From contig CM064423.1 in assembly GCA_032690845.1 (NCBI GenBank), positions 33,760,370 to 33,824,369 on the forward strand: a DNA stretch of 64,000 nucleotides, in the 5' to 3' direction. Source of the DNA: Eleusine coracana subsp. coracana (Eukaryota > Streptophyta > Magnoliopsida > Poales > Poaceae). Under the pieces are notes generated by a model. It saw nothing but the letters and a program-made list of their open reading frames with translations, searched no databases and was not told the DNA's origin. Below are positions 10,283 through 22,500 of this stretch, one piece after another. Position 1 is the first letter of the stretch, and each line of letters starts with the position of its first letter. The position numbers and the translations under genes are program-made.

Positions 10283-10704
10283 TCTCCCCCATTAGGGGCT
10301 GCTTTTGGGGGAAGCCCATCACCTAGTCTCCCCCAGTCCTAATTTGACCCCATCAGCGGACAACAAAAGACAATGGTGGGTCAAGGACACAACGGGAAAC
10401 CGCCCAACTACGAGTAATCAGGCATGCTTGGCCGAAGGGCGTATGGATCAAGGGATAGGCCGTCAAAGGGTAGTACGACCGAAGAGCATACGGATCAAGG
10501 GACAAGCCATCAAAGGGTGATACGACCAAAGGGCATACAGATGACGATTGAAAGGTGGTACGACCAAAGGGCATACAGATCAAGGGACGGTCCCCGGCAC
10601 ATGTATTGAAGGTTGACTCTCGGTGACATGTACCGGATGTATATTAAAATACTAGAATACCCTTGATCCATATGGGCAGGTGGGCATAAAGCTATAAATG
10701 TTCC
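10283..10704 (+). repeat. Second segment of the Tat element 3' LTR
   Basis: This unique-looking segment lies between the two large insertions. It contains the minisatellite described separately and, just before the Sirevirus-like insertion, a TATA-like GCTATAAATG at about 10691-10700. It is inferred to be the middle of the Tat LTR. No ORF with homology is present. Confidence 0.4.
10431..10590 (+). repeat. Minisatellite, about 46-bp unit, four degenerate copies
   Basis: Units with the core gaccaaagggcatacagat begin at about 10431, 10477, 10523 and 10562, giving spacings of 46, 46 and 39 bp. The copies differ by several substitutions, so the array is old. It lies in the presumed Tat LTR, upstream of its TATA-like motif. 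Confidence 0.65.
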
Positions 10705-11366
10705 TGTAAGGTTCATGACCATTAAGGTCACTACAAGGTATGAATGTTTTGGTGATGAATGACAAACATGAAATGTGATGAATGTCTACACGAGTGTTGT
10801 GCGTGTAGGAAATCTTTTCTACTCTATGATGATTGTAGACGGTTGCCTTGGCAATGGATGACAATGACCACAAGCATGGAGGCTTGATGAGCTTGATGGA
10901 GTCCAAGGGTTGATAGAGATTGATCAAGGCTAAGGACAAGCTATGGAGCAAGTGTTTGGAACACTTGTCTAGTTGTTAGGGCTTTCAGTCCATAGGAAAA
11001 ACCGAACTGTCAAGGTGGTCTAGGTCATGTCTCTTTAGGTCATGCTTGTCGGTGATGAGCATGGATGCTCAGTGAAATCACAGGCACTAGGTGACAGTGG
11101 AGAAGCCAATAAGCTATTCGGAGAAACTGGTAAATGAAGTCAAGAGAGAACGAAGAGTTTCAGCTTCTGGACGAAGTGACCGGACAGAGGGGTCAGTGGT
11201 GACCGGGCTGTATGGTCACTAAGAGATCAGAGAGAAGACTTGCGAGGAATTTGTCTATGCTGGAGTCTATAGAGACCAGACGGTTCGGTTTGTGTGGATC
11301 AGTACAGGGCAGAGAGGAAACTTCTCTCTAGAGTTTGATGGTTCGGTTTGTGTGGATCAGTACAGG
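10705..11366 (+). repeat. Truncated 5' LTR of the Sirevirus-like element
   Basis: It matches the start of the 15297 LTR, including the track ATGAATGTTTTGGTGATGAA and the block around GGAGAAGCC. Near its end a motif ggttcggtttgtgtggatca occurs twice (about 11281 and 11340), a local duplication absent from the 3' copy. It stops at the junction with integrase at about 11366-11370. Confidence 0.75.
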
Positions 11367-14022
11367 CCAACATTGTGAAGATAAGGAGTGATAATGGGAC
11401 TGAGTTCAAGAACACGACAGTGGAGGAATATTGTGACAAGAAGGGAATCAAGCATGAATTCTCCGCTACATATACTCCCTAACAAAATGGAGTAGTGGAG
11501 AGGAAGAACAAGACACTCATCACCCTTGCTCGTGCTTTAGATGAGTACGAAACTCAACAGAGGTTTTGGGCTGAAGCAATCAACACAGCTTGCTACACCT
11601 CAAATCGTGTCTATCTCCACCGGTTGTTGAAGAAGACACCATATGAGCTATTGGTTGGGTGAAAACCGAATGTTTCCTATTTTTGGGTCTTTGGCTGCAC
11701 TTTCTATATTCTGAAGAAGAGGAGGAAGCCTGGAAAGTTTGAGAGCAGAACTGATGAAGGCATTCTTGTTGGTTATTCGGGGACTTCTAAAGCATATCGG
11801 GTCTACAACTCAGCCACAGCATGTGTGGAGGAATCTTATGATGTGCAATTTGATGAGTCAAAGGGTTCTCAAAAGGGAGATGAATTTCATGAAGTGAATA
11901 TTGGAGATGAACCAATAAGAGAAGCTATGAGGAACATGCCCGTGGGCAAGGTTTTACCCCACGAGGTCAATGATGATGATATTGGTGAGCCCTATACTCC
12001 ACCACCTCAACCAACCTTATCCTCCAAGGTGCAAGAACCAACCCAAGATGCCATTAACACACCCACTAGCTCCTCCTAAGATTCATTGAGAGTGCATCCA
12101 CCTATCCATCAGGGAACCCAAGAGAGGAGTGAGCCACAAGCCTCCCAACATACTTCACCTCGAGCCACTTCTCCAAGCTCTTCACATGATACTTCCTCAT
12201 CCACTTCAAGCTCAAGTTCCAAGACAAGAAAGCATGTGAGTGATTCCAGCACCCCTCTAAGAATTTAAGACACTCATATCACAAGAGAGCAAGCAATCCA
12301 TGATGCACAAAATACTTCACCTAGACCTCCTCCCACTCAAGAAGAACCTCTTCCTAGACCCAAAGCTATCAACAAGGATCATTCACGTGACTTGATCATT
12401 GGGAGTCCATCTCAAGGTGTTAGGGCAAGGAGAAATCAATACAATCCCAACTATGTGAGTGAAGGAAATGATGATGAGGCAAATGTTGCAATTGAGAACT
12501 TCTCCTTCGTCTCTATGATTGAGCCCACTACCATTGATGAAGCTATGGATGATCACAAGTGGATAATGGCTATGCAAGAAGAGTTGAACAATTTCAAGAG
12601 GTGCAAAGTGTGGAAACTTGTTGAGAGGTCCAATAATCATAATGTTGTTGGCACCAAATGGGTCTTCAAGAACAAACAAGATGAGAGATGGGCCATTGTC
12701 AAGAACAAGGCTCGCCTAATGGCTAAGGGATATTATCAAGTGGTGGGTATTGACTTTGAAGAAACATTTGCTCCCATGGCCCATCTTGAAGCTATTCGGA
12801 TCTTACTTGCCTATGCATCACACAATGGCTTCAAGCTCTATCAAATGGATGTGAAGAGTGCTTTCTTGAATGGAGAGATCAATGAGAAAGTCTATGTGGA
12901 ACAACCTCCGGGGTTTGAGAATCCTAAACATCCAAGACATGTGTACAAATTGAAGAAAGCTCTCTAGGGCCTCAAGCAAGCACCAAGGATATGGTATGAA
13001 TACTTGAAGAACTTCCTTCTCAAGAATGGCTTCAAAATTGGAAGTATTGATAGCACCTTGTTGACAAGACATGTTGGGAAGGATCTCTTTGTGTGCCAAA
13101 TCTATGTGGATGATATCTTCTATGGGTCAACCAATGAGAAGTTCAATGAAAAGTTCCAAGAGATGATGGCTAGGGAATTTCAAATGTCAATGATTGGAGA
13201 GTTGCATGTGTTCCTTGGTTTTCAAGTCAAACAATTGAGAGAAAGGGAACTTCATCTATCAAGAGAAGTATACCAAGGATCTTCTCAAGAGATTCAACAT
13301 GGAGAATTGCAAGCCTTTGCACACACCTAAGGGTAAACCGATGAACCCCAAGCTCTATAGGTCAATGATTGGGTCTTTGCTCTATCTCACCGCCTCAAGA
13401 CCAGACATCATGTTTAGTGTGTGCTTATGTGCACACTATCAAACAAATCCAAAGGAGTCACACTTAAAGGTCATGAAGAGGATACTTAGATACCTCAAGT
13501 ACACACCTACTATGGGATTATGGTATCCTAGAGGACAAGCATTGGGCTACTTGGGTATTCGGATTCATACTTCACAGGTAGCAAACTGAATAGAAAGAGC
13601 ACATCGGGAGGTTGCCAATTTCTTGAAAGATCACTTGTATCTTGGAGCTCAAAGAAGCAAAACTCGGTGGCTCTATCTACAGCTGAAGCAGAGTTTATGG
13701 CGACAGGAGCATGTTGTGCTCAACTTCTCTACATGAAGCAAACTCTCTCGGATTATGGCCTCAACTCACTCAAATGACATTATATTGTGATAGTGAAGCG
13801 GCAATCAAAATGGCTCTCAAAACTGGAGATCATGATCATGCAAAGCATATTCAAGTTAAGCATCATTTCATAAGAGACCATGTTGAGAAGAAGGACATTG
13901 AGTTGGTGAGTTTGGGGCCTCATGAACAATTGGCGGACATCTTCACCAAGCCACTTGACGAGAAGACCTTCAACAAGCTAAGGGGAGAACTCAATGTTCT
14001 TGACCTTTCAAACTACACATGA
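11367..14022 (+). pseudogene. Sirevirus-like pol: integrase end, RT, RNase H
   Basis: The integrase remnant begins with IRSDNGTEFK (second catalytic Asp, near 11390) and continues through QNGVVERKNKTL (Glu) and a long Ser/Pro/Thr-rich linker to about 12400. Reverse transcriptase runs from about 12490 (WIMAMQEELNNFKR) through YQMDVKSAFLNGEI to the active site IYVDDIFYGSTN (about 13100-13135). RNase H follows from about 13580 to CDSEAAIKMA and DIFTKPLDEK near the end, with a stop at 14020. Stops at 11479, 11660, 12077, 12266 and 12965 and frame changes near 13265 and 13590 inactivate it. Confidence 0.85.
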
Positions 14023-14266
14023 GTAACCCTAAAGCTTGTCTCTTGTAAATATGTATAGCTTTTATTTGTTTGTTTTGTTATTTGTGCCTTTGTTTTGTGC
14101 TTGTTTCTCTTCTTCTTGTAGGTCAACTTCGGACCTCCTTGAGATAGCAATGGACAAGGGTTAAGCTTGAGATGGTGGTTCATGGTATGCTCAAGGCTTT
14201 GAAGAATGGTCCATTGTGAGTAAGCTCGAGAAGGGAACAACTCATCGTTGGCACTTTGGTTTGTAG

Positions 14267-14319
<53 letters not shown>

Positions 14320-15296
14320 TTCTTTTAGCATTGCATCATGCATTTGTATACTTGTTGCATTTACATTTGCACTCTTTGTGTTCATGCATTTTGCATCGTG
14401 ATACCTTACATGCTTCCAAGCATGTTTCTAGGGGGAGTTGCTTATTTACAATGTAAGTATATGACCCTCTAGATGATCACATAGTGATCTTTGTGCTTCA
14501 TGCCCATTGAGTCATGTTCAAATGAGCTTCGAGGTTAAATCTACTCGCACGGCTCAAAGACAAGTGACTCATACATTCCTAACACACTAATGACTAACCA
14601 TTGCATTTTTGAGGAAATATTTGGTGAGTCATGTGTGTAGGGGGAGCTATGGTGAAATACCATCGTGACCAAGGAGGAGCATCATGAAAGGGGGAGTTTC
14701 CTAACTCTTGCCATTTATTATTTGCTCCTTCGTTCTCTTGTGTTTTGTCTTTGGTTTTTGGTAATAGGTGACAAAGGGGAAGAAGAACATATGAAGATCC
14801 AAAAGCCAAGGCAAGATTGAGAAAAGTATAAAGGGGAGAAGGACATGAAGATCCAAAAGTCAAGAAATGGGTGAAAGGGGAGAAGAACAAGAGAAGTCAT
14901 GAAGACCAAAAGAAGATGACCAAATGGATATGATCAAGACAATGATGCATGTCTACAATAACAATGAACATCTACACCGACATGAACATCTACGTCCATG
15001 GTGCATGTCTACATTAACAAGATTAACTACCATGACACCATGACGGGCGCAAAATTTAACTCAAGATCAACTTCTAGTGCGCTACATGATTGGGTAGTTC
15101 TCCCTCAACACCTAGCACATTCCAAGGGGGACACTACTTCCAAGGTAAGGACCAAGGTAATTTTCAAACCTTTCTTTTCTCTTGGTTCCTCGTTTTCGTT
15201 TGAGTCTTTTGTCCCTTCCCCCTTATTTCTTCGGGACTCATTCATTTTGGATCGTCATAAGAAGTGGTTGTCATGCATCACCAAAAAGGGGTAGAT
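14023..15296 (+). other. 3' non-coding region with repeated polypurine tracts
   Basis: The stretch between pol and the 3' LTR holds a series of short purine runs of the form aGGGGGAG (about 14431, 14639, 14690, 14774, 14834, 14875), and a final one, AAAAAGGGGTAGAT, directly before the LTR at 15297. Multiple polypurine tracts upstream of the 3' LTR are a described trait of Sireviruses. No envelope-like ORF is seen here. The small frames are low-complexity. Confidence 0.55.
14268..14317 (+). repeat. (CT)n microsatellite
   Basis: About 25 CT units without interruption lie in the 3' non-coding region of the Sirevirus-like element. An open frame of Ser-Leu repeats across it is an artefact of the repeat. 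Confidence 0.95.
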
Positions 15297-17229
15297 TATA
15301 AGGTTCATGACCATTATGCTCACCCCAAGGTATGAATGTTTTGGTGATGAATGACAAACATGAAATATGACTAATGTATACACGAGTATTGTGCGTGTAG
15401 GAAATCTTTTCTACTCTATGATGATTGTAGATGGTTGCCTTGGCAATGGATGACAATGACCACAAGCATGGAGGCTTGATGAGCTTGATGGAGTCCAAGG
15501 GTTGATGAAGATGGATCAAGGCTAAGGACAAGCTATGGAGCAAGTGTTTGGAGCACTTGTCTAGTTGTTAGGGCTTTGAGTCCATAGGAAAAAATGGACT
15601 ATCAAGGGGGTCTAGGTCATGTCTCTTTAGGTCATGCTAGTCGATGATGTGCATGGATGCTCAGTGAAATCACAGGCACTAGGTGACAGTGGAGAAGCCA
15701 AGGAGCTATTCGGAGAAGCCGGGAAATAAAGTCAAGCGAGGACGAAGAGTTTTAGCTTCTGGATGAAGTGACCGGATAGAGGGATCAGTGGTGACCGGAC
15801 TGTACGGTCACTAAGAGATCAGAGAGAAGACTTGTGAGGAATCTGACTATGCTAGAGTCTACAGAGACCAGACGGTCTGGTCTACAGACTGGACGATCCG
15901 GTCTGTGTGGATCAGTACAGGGCAGAGAGGAAGCAGTTCTCTAGAGTCCGATGGACTTGTTCGACACATCGGACATATCCGACACATGGAGTGACCGAAC
16001 GGTATGGTTAGTATAGGGAGATCAGTAGTGGGTAGAGCCATTGGAGTCGTGTCTGCAGTGACTGGACGGTCCGGTTAGGCAGTGACCGCACAATTCAGTC
16101 AGTTGGCCCAGGAATCTGATTTCGGGGAGCAACGGCTAGTTGGAGGTTGGAAGCCTATATATGTTTGTTGTTGGGGTCTCGGAGACCTCTCTTAGCCAGT
16201 GGAATAGCTGAGAGCATTTGGTGAGAGCCAAGAGGAAAAGAGGAGAGCACTAGGAGGAGATATTGCATATCTTAAGAGTGGTAGTGAGAGTAACTAGAGC
16301 ATCTTGCACATCTAAGGCTAGGGTGTCTTTGAGGGTGTGATCTAGGTTGTTATTGTTGGTCTATGGTGAGACCTAGACCGGTTAGGTGTCGGTGATCGAG
16401 CCTATCATGATCGATTGTGAAGGTCGTCCCACGTTTGTACACAATTTGAGCCCGCCGTTGAAAGGGGCATCGCTAGTGAGCACCCGTGTCGGCTCGGAAA
16501 GTCCGGCAAGTTCTCGAGTGAGGCGAGCTTGTGCCTTGGTGGCAGCGGTGACGCAACCGTATCTTCACTCTGGGAGTGACTGTGGGCTCATGTGCGAGAA
16601 CTCCACTTGATGGCGGGAGGATCCGGTACTCCGGCGGGAGTGATCCAACGAGGAGTAGGGGAAAGCAACATCATTCCGAGACCTCAGAAAAAAATATCAT
16701 GAGTCATCTCTTACTCTACTCCTTATTTTGATGCTTTTATCTTTCGCATTTACATACCGTGCTATTCATACTTGTGTACTTACCTTGCTCTTGTTGATTA
16801 CCTTGTAAACTTGCATGAATAGGCTTCTTTACTTGCTAGTTGTGCTTAGCTTTCACTTAATCACTAGCATGTTTAGGAGTTGCTTTGACTTGATTGATCA
16901 CCCTAGTTTGTATCATGCTACTTATGCTTGTGTATTTATCTTATACTTGATGATCTAGTAGCTTTGCATGAGTAGGCCTTCTTGGTAGCATGTTTTGTGC
17001 TTCCGCTTGTCTTTGATTACTAGCTTGCATCAGAGTTAATTGACTGTTGTATATGATCCACTAGTATGCTTAAGTTGCTCTTCATTTCATAGGATTATCT
17101 TACTAGTGTGTTCACCACTAAAATTATATAGGAGTTATTTAAATGATTAGTTTTAATAATTAGCAAATTAGATACATAATTTGAGTTTCCGATTCACTCC
17201 CTCCCCCTATCGGTCACTCGATTCTTTCA
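15297..17229 (+). repeat. 3' LTR of the Sirevirus-like element
   Basis: This LTR is about 1.93 kb. It contains a cluster of imperfect palindromes built on GACCGGACGGTCCGGTC-like sequence at about 15770-16110, a TATA-like CCTATATATG at about 16153-16162, and a TC-rich end CGATTCTTTCA at 17229. The first TG has become TA. The palindrome cluster before the TATA box is the pattern described for Sirevirus LTRs. Confidence 0.75.
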
Positions 17230-17400
17230 ATTCCCCTGCCCTCTCCTATAGAGGGGCATTCAATCACTTCACCGGTACGGAACTTTTCTACGTACCGGAT
17301 ATGAGCTAATGAAGAATATATTGGCTTTCGGGGGTCTTTAGTTGTGAGTTGCTATACGCTTGTCATTCGCTCCCCCTTGACCCGTCTGAGGAGCTGATAT
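17230..17400 (+). repeat. Probable last segment of the Tat element 3' LTR
   Basis: Immediately after the Sirevirus-like insertion the sequence resumes with cctgccctctcctatagagg, which would lie about 20 bp downstream of the TATA-like GCTATAAATG at 10691 once the insertion is removed. That spacing suits an R region. The LTR end is not identified and the right limit given is only approximate. Confidence 0.3.
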
Positions 17401-18440
17401 ACTGAAGGATGCTCTCGGTCCCACCTTTGGCGTGTCCTTCAGAGTTTGTTATGGACTTGTAACCACAACACCTTCATCGGGAGGGCAGTTGTGATGATTT
17501 TTCAGATAAAAATCCGCACCTTCTGCGGTACATCCAACTTCTAGACGGTCCGACAACCACCTGCATGTTCCACTCCTGCAATTGAAGAGCTAGCCGACAG
17601 GCGCTTCTGACCTTATATATATACCATTGCGTTCATAGTGCCATGCGAGTATATCCTCTCTAGGGACCTTTGGGATTTTGATATTCAAAATAGCCACTAC
17701 ATCATAATCATAGAAAATTCGGTATAGAAGGTTGGCATTCCAGCTATTACCTCCCGACATGAGATGTGATACCCTTGTGAGCCGACACGGATTTCTTCGA
17801 CCCACCATCATCGGTGAGCCTTGCCTGTCCAGCGAATTATATCTCCATATGTTTATCTTCTCACCGTTACCTACACGACAGATCAAGCCTTTCTTCAAAA
17901 GGTCCAGGCCATGCACAACCGTCCTCCAAGTGGGTGACATAAGTGCACGAAAAGCCGTATCATACAGATCTTCATTTGGGTAGTACCCATGGTTTACATA
18001 ACCGGGGATAACCGACCGGTTATCTCGGTTAACGGAAAACCGGTCCTGACCGGTCGCGCTAACCGATTGGTTAGTCGGAGAAAACCAACCTTAGTACTGT
18101 AACAATTTGGTTAATCGGTTGGTTTTTCTGGTTAACCGATCGGTTTTTTACCGAACCAAGCCGGCCGATCAATCTGGTTATGTGAACCTTGGTAGTAGTT
18201 AGCCTAGAGCACACGGGCACACAACGAGTCCGGGAATTCGATGAGCCGACATGCTTGTCTCGCTAGAGCTTGATAAAAAAGCTTCATATCGCAACTGACT
18301 TTATGAGAACCTCCTTTGACCCAATACAGTTCGCGCTATCTTCCCACGTCTCTCTTCGTTCTGCAGCTCGGAGTAGGGAGCCCCAGGTATTTCTCTTCAA
18401 ATTGAGAACTAGGCGCATTAAGTCCACAAATTGTCTCCAT
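17300..18440 (-). pseudogene. LINE (non-LTR retrotransposon) ORF2 fragment, C-terminal part
   Basis: On the minus strand the frame shows the region between RT and the zinc-knuckle end of plant L1-type elements: LARQACRLIEFPDSLCARVL (near 18275-18215), then, beyond an inserted MITE, PNEDLYDTAFRAL and MSPTWRTVVHGLDLLKKGLI (17940 downward), a GNGEKINIW block and EDILAWHYERNGIY (to about 17610). An earlier block FEEKYLGLPTPSCRTK is at about 18410-18360. Stops, deletions and a frame break show it is dead. The 5' part (endonuclease, RT core) is absent. The left boundary is uncertain. Confidence 0.75.
17988..18191. mobile_element. hAT-like MITE inserted in the LINE fragment
   Basis: The 204-bp unit has terminal inverted repeats CATGGTTTACATAACC at the left and the complement of CAAGGTTCACATAACC at the right. 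It is flanked by gtagtacc and gtagtagt, an imperfect 8-bp target duplication of the LINE sequence gtagtagt. Removing it rejoins the LINE reading frame. The interior is rich in repeated aaccggtt-type motifs. An 8-bp duplication points to the hAT superfamily; this is inference. Confidence 0.65.
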
Positions 18441-19567
18441 AAAAAAAAAATCTTGAAGATTTTCTTGTCCTTTCTCCTTTACTTGCTCGCAACTGTTTTT
18501 TTTTTTAATCTTATTGTTGGAAGTCATGATGATTATGATCAAAATTTAGTTGAGTTAGCTTGTTCTATACTTTATAGCACATATTCTCTATGTTCCTTGA
18601 TGTGGTAGCTATACATGTAGTGTATTCTAGGTTACGGTTATTTTGATATTAAAAATTCAGCGGGCTATACCCTGACATAACGATCAATTTAACTATTCAG
18701 AGAGCCCATAGCAGATCATGAGAACCTCGCTTATCATGTATGTCTGATGTAAAAAAAAAATCATTTTCCATCACATTATTTTTATGCACTCATTATTACA
18801 TAATTTTATAGAGATATTTGATACTATGGATCTTTAATTTTTGTCACCATTGTTGATGATTTCAGACACTCCAGTGAATAATAAATACTCCGAGTTATGA
18901 ACACATACATAGATGAGCTCGAAGCATGTCCTGTGCATCGACTCTAGCAAACAATACTCAAAGTTACGGGACCTCTTTTTCCTCTTCAGATTTTGGATTT
19001 GGTTGCACAGAAAAGAAAACGTAATATTGATTGGAAATACATGTTTATATGACCAAGATGCTATGTGACCACCGTTGTATGGCCGAGCGGCCGTGCGTGT
19101 GCATAGGCATATTGTGATGAAGCTCGCACGCCGTGATCCGCTAGCATTCAACTTGCCGGACACAGCAGACGTAAACGGCAGTCATGTGTATACAATTTTT
19201 GAGTTGTCTAAAATTAAGCACAGGTCGTAACGGCAGCATCAGAAGTTTAAGCAGAACAGATATGCGTAAGTAACATGTTAGCAAGATGCTACTTGATACA
19301 TTGACTAAGCAAAACAGACATCCTAGGCATCTAATTCTGCACACGGGCACAAGGCATAAATCTGACAACCAATACACACTTGCTACATAAAAGAACAAAG
19401 TTTCTTGGCATGAACAACAATTCACTCCTGCTAACTTTCCAAGTTCAAGGAATGGTGTTGCAGAGCGGGGTACCCAATGTTTCAAGATCAACGGATGGAA
19501 AAGATATCCATGAAATTCGATGATCAGGTCATATGTATTTACCAGCTGAACCGCATGGATCCACGAC
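18441..19567. other. 3' flank and probable 3' UTR of the PHD-finger gene
   Basis: No coding frame with homology is present on either strand. The part nearest 19567 should contain the 3' UTR of the minus-strand PHD gene, whose stop codon is at 19568-19570; the polyadenylation site was not identified. The open frame at 19141-19833 on the minus strand is a shadow overlapping the last exon in another frame. Confidence 0.4.
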
Positions 19568-22500
19568 CTATGAGCTTGAATCTGCACCCTTGGCTTCCAT
19601 GTAACTACCAATTCGTGGAGCGACAGAGTTATCTTTCTGATTAACATCATCCATGGGGGTATCATTTCTGTCGCTACTGGAATCAGACAAGATGGTAGCA
19701 GCATCCTCCGGAGAAGAGTCAATGCTTGATCTCTTCCTCGTATCTCTGACTCTCCTTCCTTTGAGTTCAAGTCGTCTGCGTTTCGTAGCCTTTCGTCTGC
19801 CCCTAGGGAGGTCTTCTTGATGCAAATCAGCACTCCTCTCTTCTGAATCCCTTTCCGCTCTCATTTTCTCTGCTTGCAGTACATCAGCCAACAAAGACTC
19901 ACTTTCCCCTTTTTGCCGCTTATTTGAATTTGTCTGAAACAAGATCAGTTGAAATGACCAAACAAAAAAAAAACTCAAAGAAAAACAGTTGAAATATAAA
20001 AGTTTAACTATGAAATCATATAAAATTGCTCCTACAGACAAGAATACAATATGCTATTTGTCAGGAAAAACTACATTCCTAACAAAAAATAAATAAACAA
20101 GACAATTGGGACTAGTTTTGCTGGCATGCCAGCACACCCATAGAGGCCTTTATTGCTCCTCTCAGCTTCAGATGCCCTGAAGGCTGAAGCGCAGGCAACT
20201 TCTTGGGGAAAAGGCATGGCAGCTTAAAGGTGATATTATTTAGCAGATAGGAGCATTGGACAAACCATTTATGTGTCTGTTCAAGACACATGTTGGAACA
20301 GGCATCAAAATTGGTTAATGGTACTGGTAAAACGAAAATGTGGCATGTATTCACAAGAAATATGCCAAATGTGTCAACTTTAGATGTTTTATAAGTTGGA
20401 CAGAACAGTTTGTGATATCCAAATTACTCATACAAGAAAGTGCAACAAAAAAATGATTAGAAAAGATAAAAGACCTTAAGAGCCTGGTCAACAAGGTGAG
20501 CCCACTCTCTCCTCTTCCTAAGACAATCATTGATGGCGTGCACAAAGCTGGGATATGCACAACTTTCCTCATTGGGTTTCCTTAAATCCCTAAAATGCTG
20601 AAAAGGAAGATACAATCAATCATGGTTTTTGTGGCGTTGTGGCGTCCTATGGCGATCAACCCCCCTCACAGCGCCTAGGCGACGCCTAGGCATTGTCGCG
20701 TAACTAAAACTCTGTGGCGTCCTGTGGCGACCCACCGCCCTCACAACGCCTAGGCGACGCCACAAAAACCATGCAATCAATATTAAGTACGAGAATGCAG
20801 AATACTACCTCCAGTCAGTTTAAAGTGACGTGTTGTGGCACTTCAAATAGAAATGATGAGCTAACAAAAGTGACAATGCAGGCCTTATTTACTTGAAGGC
20901 AAGGCATCTATGTTAAGAGTGCATTGCATCCCATTGGGGATATAAGTGGAAAGCAGCCCTGGAATATTAAAATGCCACTCTTACTTGAGCTTCAGCCTCT
21001 CACCTCAAACACACTAATATCTGACTGGAAGGAGTAAACTAACAGGTCCACGTTTAAATAAAACATACCTGATGAACAGCATCACACAGTTCTTCATGTG
21101 TTATACTCCTGTTCTTACTGATAATTTCATCAATCAATCCTGCACATAGAACATATGGCACACTTGCATACTTCTATATTTTGCAAAAAACAGATGAATC
21201 AGCTACATACCAGGTAAACTGCGTAAAACAATACTATCCACAGAATCTGTCAAACCAGTGTCAGCTCCAGTTGAAGAAACACAACGATTTCTCTGTTCTG
21301 ATGCTATATTTTCAGCTGACCTGCATGAGTCCTTCACAGAAGAAACATGTTCTGCACTACAATCTCTCTGTCTTCGTTCAACAAAAGACACCTTTTCTGT
21401 CATCCTAGTACCTTCACTATCTTTCAATATATCCTCTCGATTTCTCTTCTTTAAAACCTGTGCTGACCTTGCTTCAAAACATTTTACAGAAACCACAGAA
21501 AAATCAACTGAAATAGAAAGAAGTCATACGTCTTCAGGTTCTAGTAACCTTACCATTCCATGATCCCTCCCTCCATGTGCTGAAGATCGCTTTGAAAAGA
21601 CAGTACCTCCAGTTGGATGCAATATATGTGAACCAGTTGCTTGATGGCAACGTGGCACCCTTGGTACTCTGGGGGAGCTGTTTAATTGTTGATGCAACAA
21701 CAATGCAAGCTACACACACACAAAAAAAAAAAAAGGTCAGAAAAGTAAGGAAAGACTTGTTCAATGACAGAAATTTCAGATATTGGAAAGAACTTACTAT
21801 CTTCATACCTGCTCATCACTCAATGAAGCAGTTGAATCAGATGCTCGCAGTTCAGTCGATGTTGAATTATTCGAGCCCTCCTGTGTGACATGAACTATGC
21901 GCTGGTAGATCTTGTCCTTTCTCTGGGAAGAATTGGATGCCACTGCCTTGTTACGAGATAGTAATGGCGGCACTTCTCCAAGGAATGATTTTGCTGAGGC
22001 ATTTCCTGTTGTGGCTGTTTTCTGCGACTGCTCCTTTGATACTGGTAACCTAGGTTTGATTGTAGATGTATATATTCTGCTTTCTTGGTATGATTTTGGT
22101 GCACAGGCAATTGAGCTTTTTGGTTGAACTTTCTCAGAACACCTTGTTACTTGCCGGGAACTCTCTTCAGAAAATTTTGCCGACTCATGTTTGATGTCAG
22201 TAGGTGACACCAGTTCCTTTTTCGCTAATCGATCAGTGTTCTCAGTTGATGATGGTTCTTTGTCCATTGACTGTGGTAGCTCACACGGTATAGATATAGT
22301 ACCAGAAAGAGATGTACAGACTTTTACAACACCAGGGAGTGAGTTTGGATGCTCCGCAACTGTGTCCATCCGATTTCCTGTCTGAGACTTTGGATGTTCA
22401 CAACATACTGAAACATATGTTGACTTGGACAAATTTCTTTGAGCTATTGAAGAACCTACAGTATCCCCCAGACCTTGTTTATCGCATTTCAGATCACCAC

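Larger units (their letters stand above)
10705..17229 (+). mobile_element. 5'-deleted Sirevirus-like Ty1/copia element
   Basis: LTR sequences starting TGTAAGGTTCATGACC at 10705 and TATAAGGTTCATGACC at 15297 bracket a copia pol. The element ends at 17229 (TTCTTTCA), and the flanks GTTCC (before) and ATTCC (after) form a near-perfect 5-bp target duplication. The 5' LTR is cut at about 11366 and joined straight to integrase, so its second half, the primer binding site, gag, protease and the integrase N-terminus are gone. Repeated GGGGGAG-type purine tracts and LTR palindromes fit the Sirevirus genus. Confidence 0.75.

Noticed and set aside
14256..14456. Ser-Leu repeat ORF
   Set aside because: It is produced by the (CT)n microsatellite.
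19141..19833. 230-residue minus-strand open frame
   Set aside because: It overlaps exon 9 in a different phase and has no domain; it is a shadow of the PHD gene.
21508..21553. A 46-nt intron between exons 5 and 6 of the PHD gene using the TTTCAG acceptor at 21508
   Set aside because: It is too short for a plant intron and shifts the frame; the acceptor CAG ending at 21458 gives a 96-nt intron and keeps phase.
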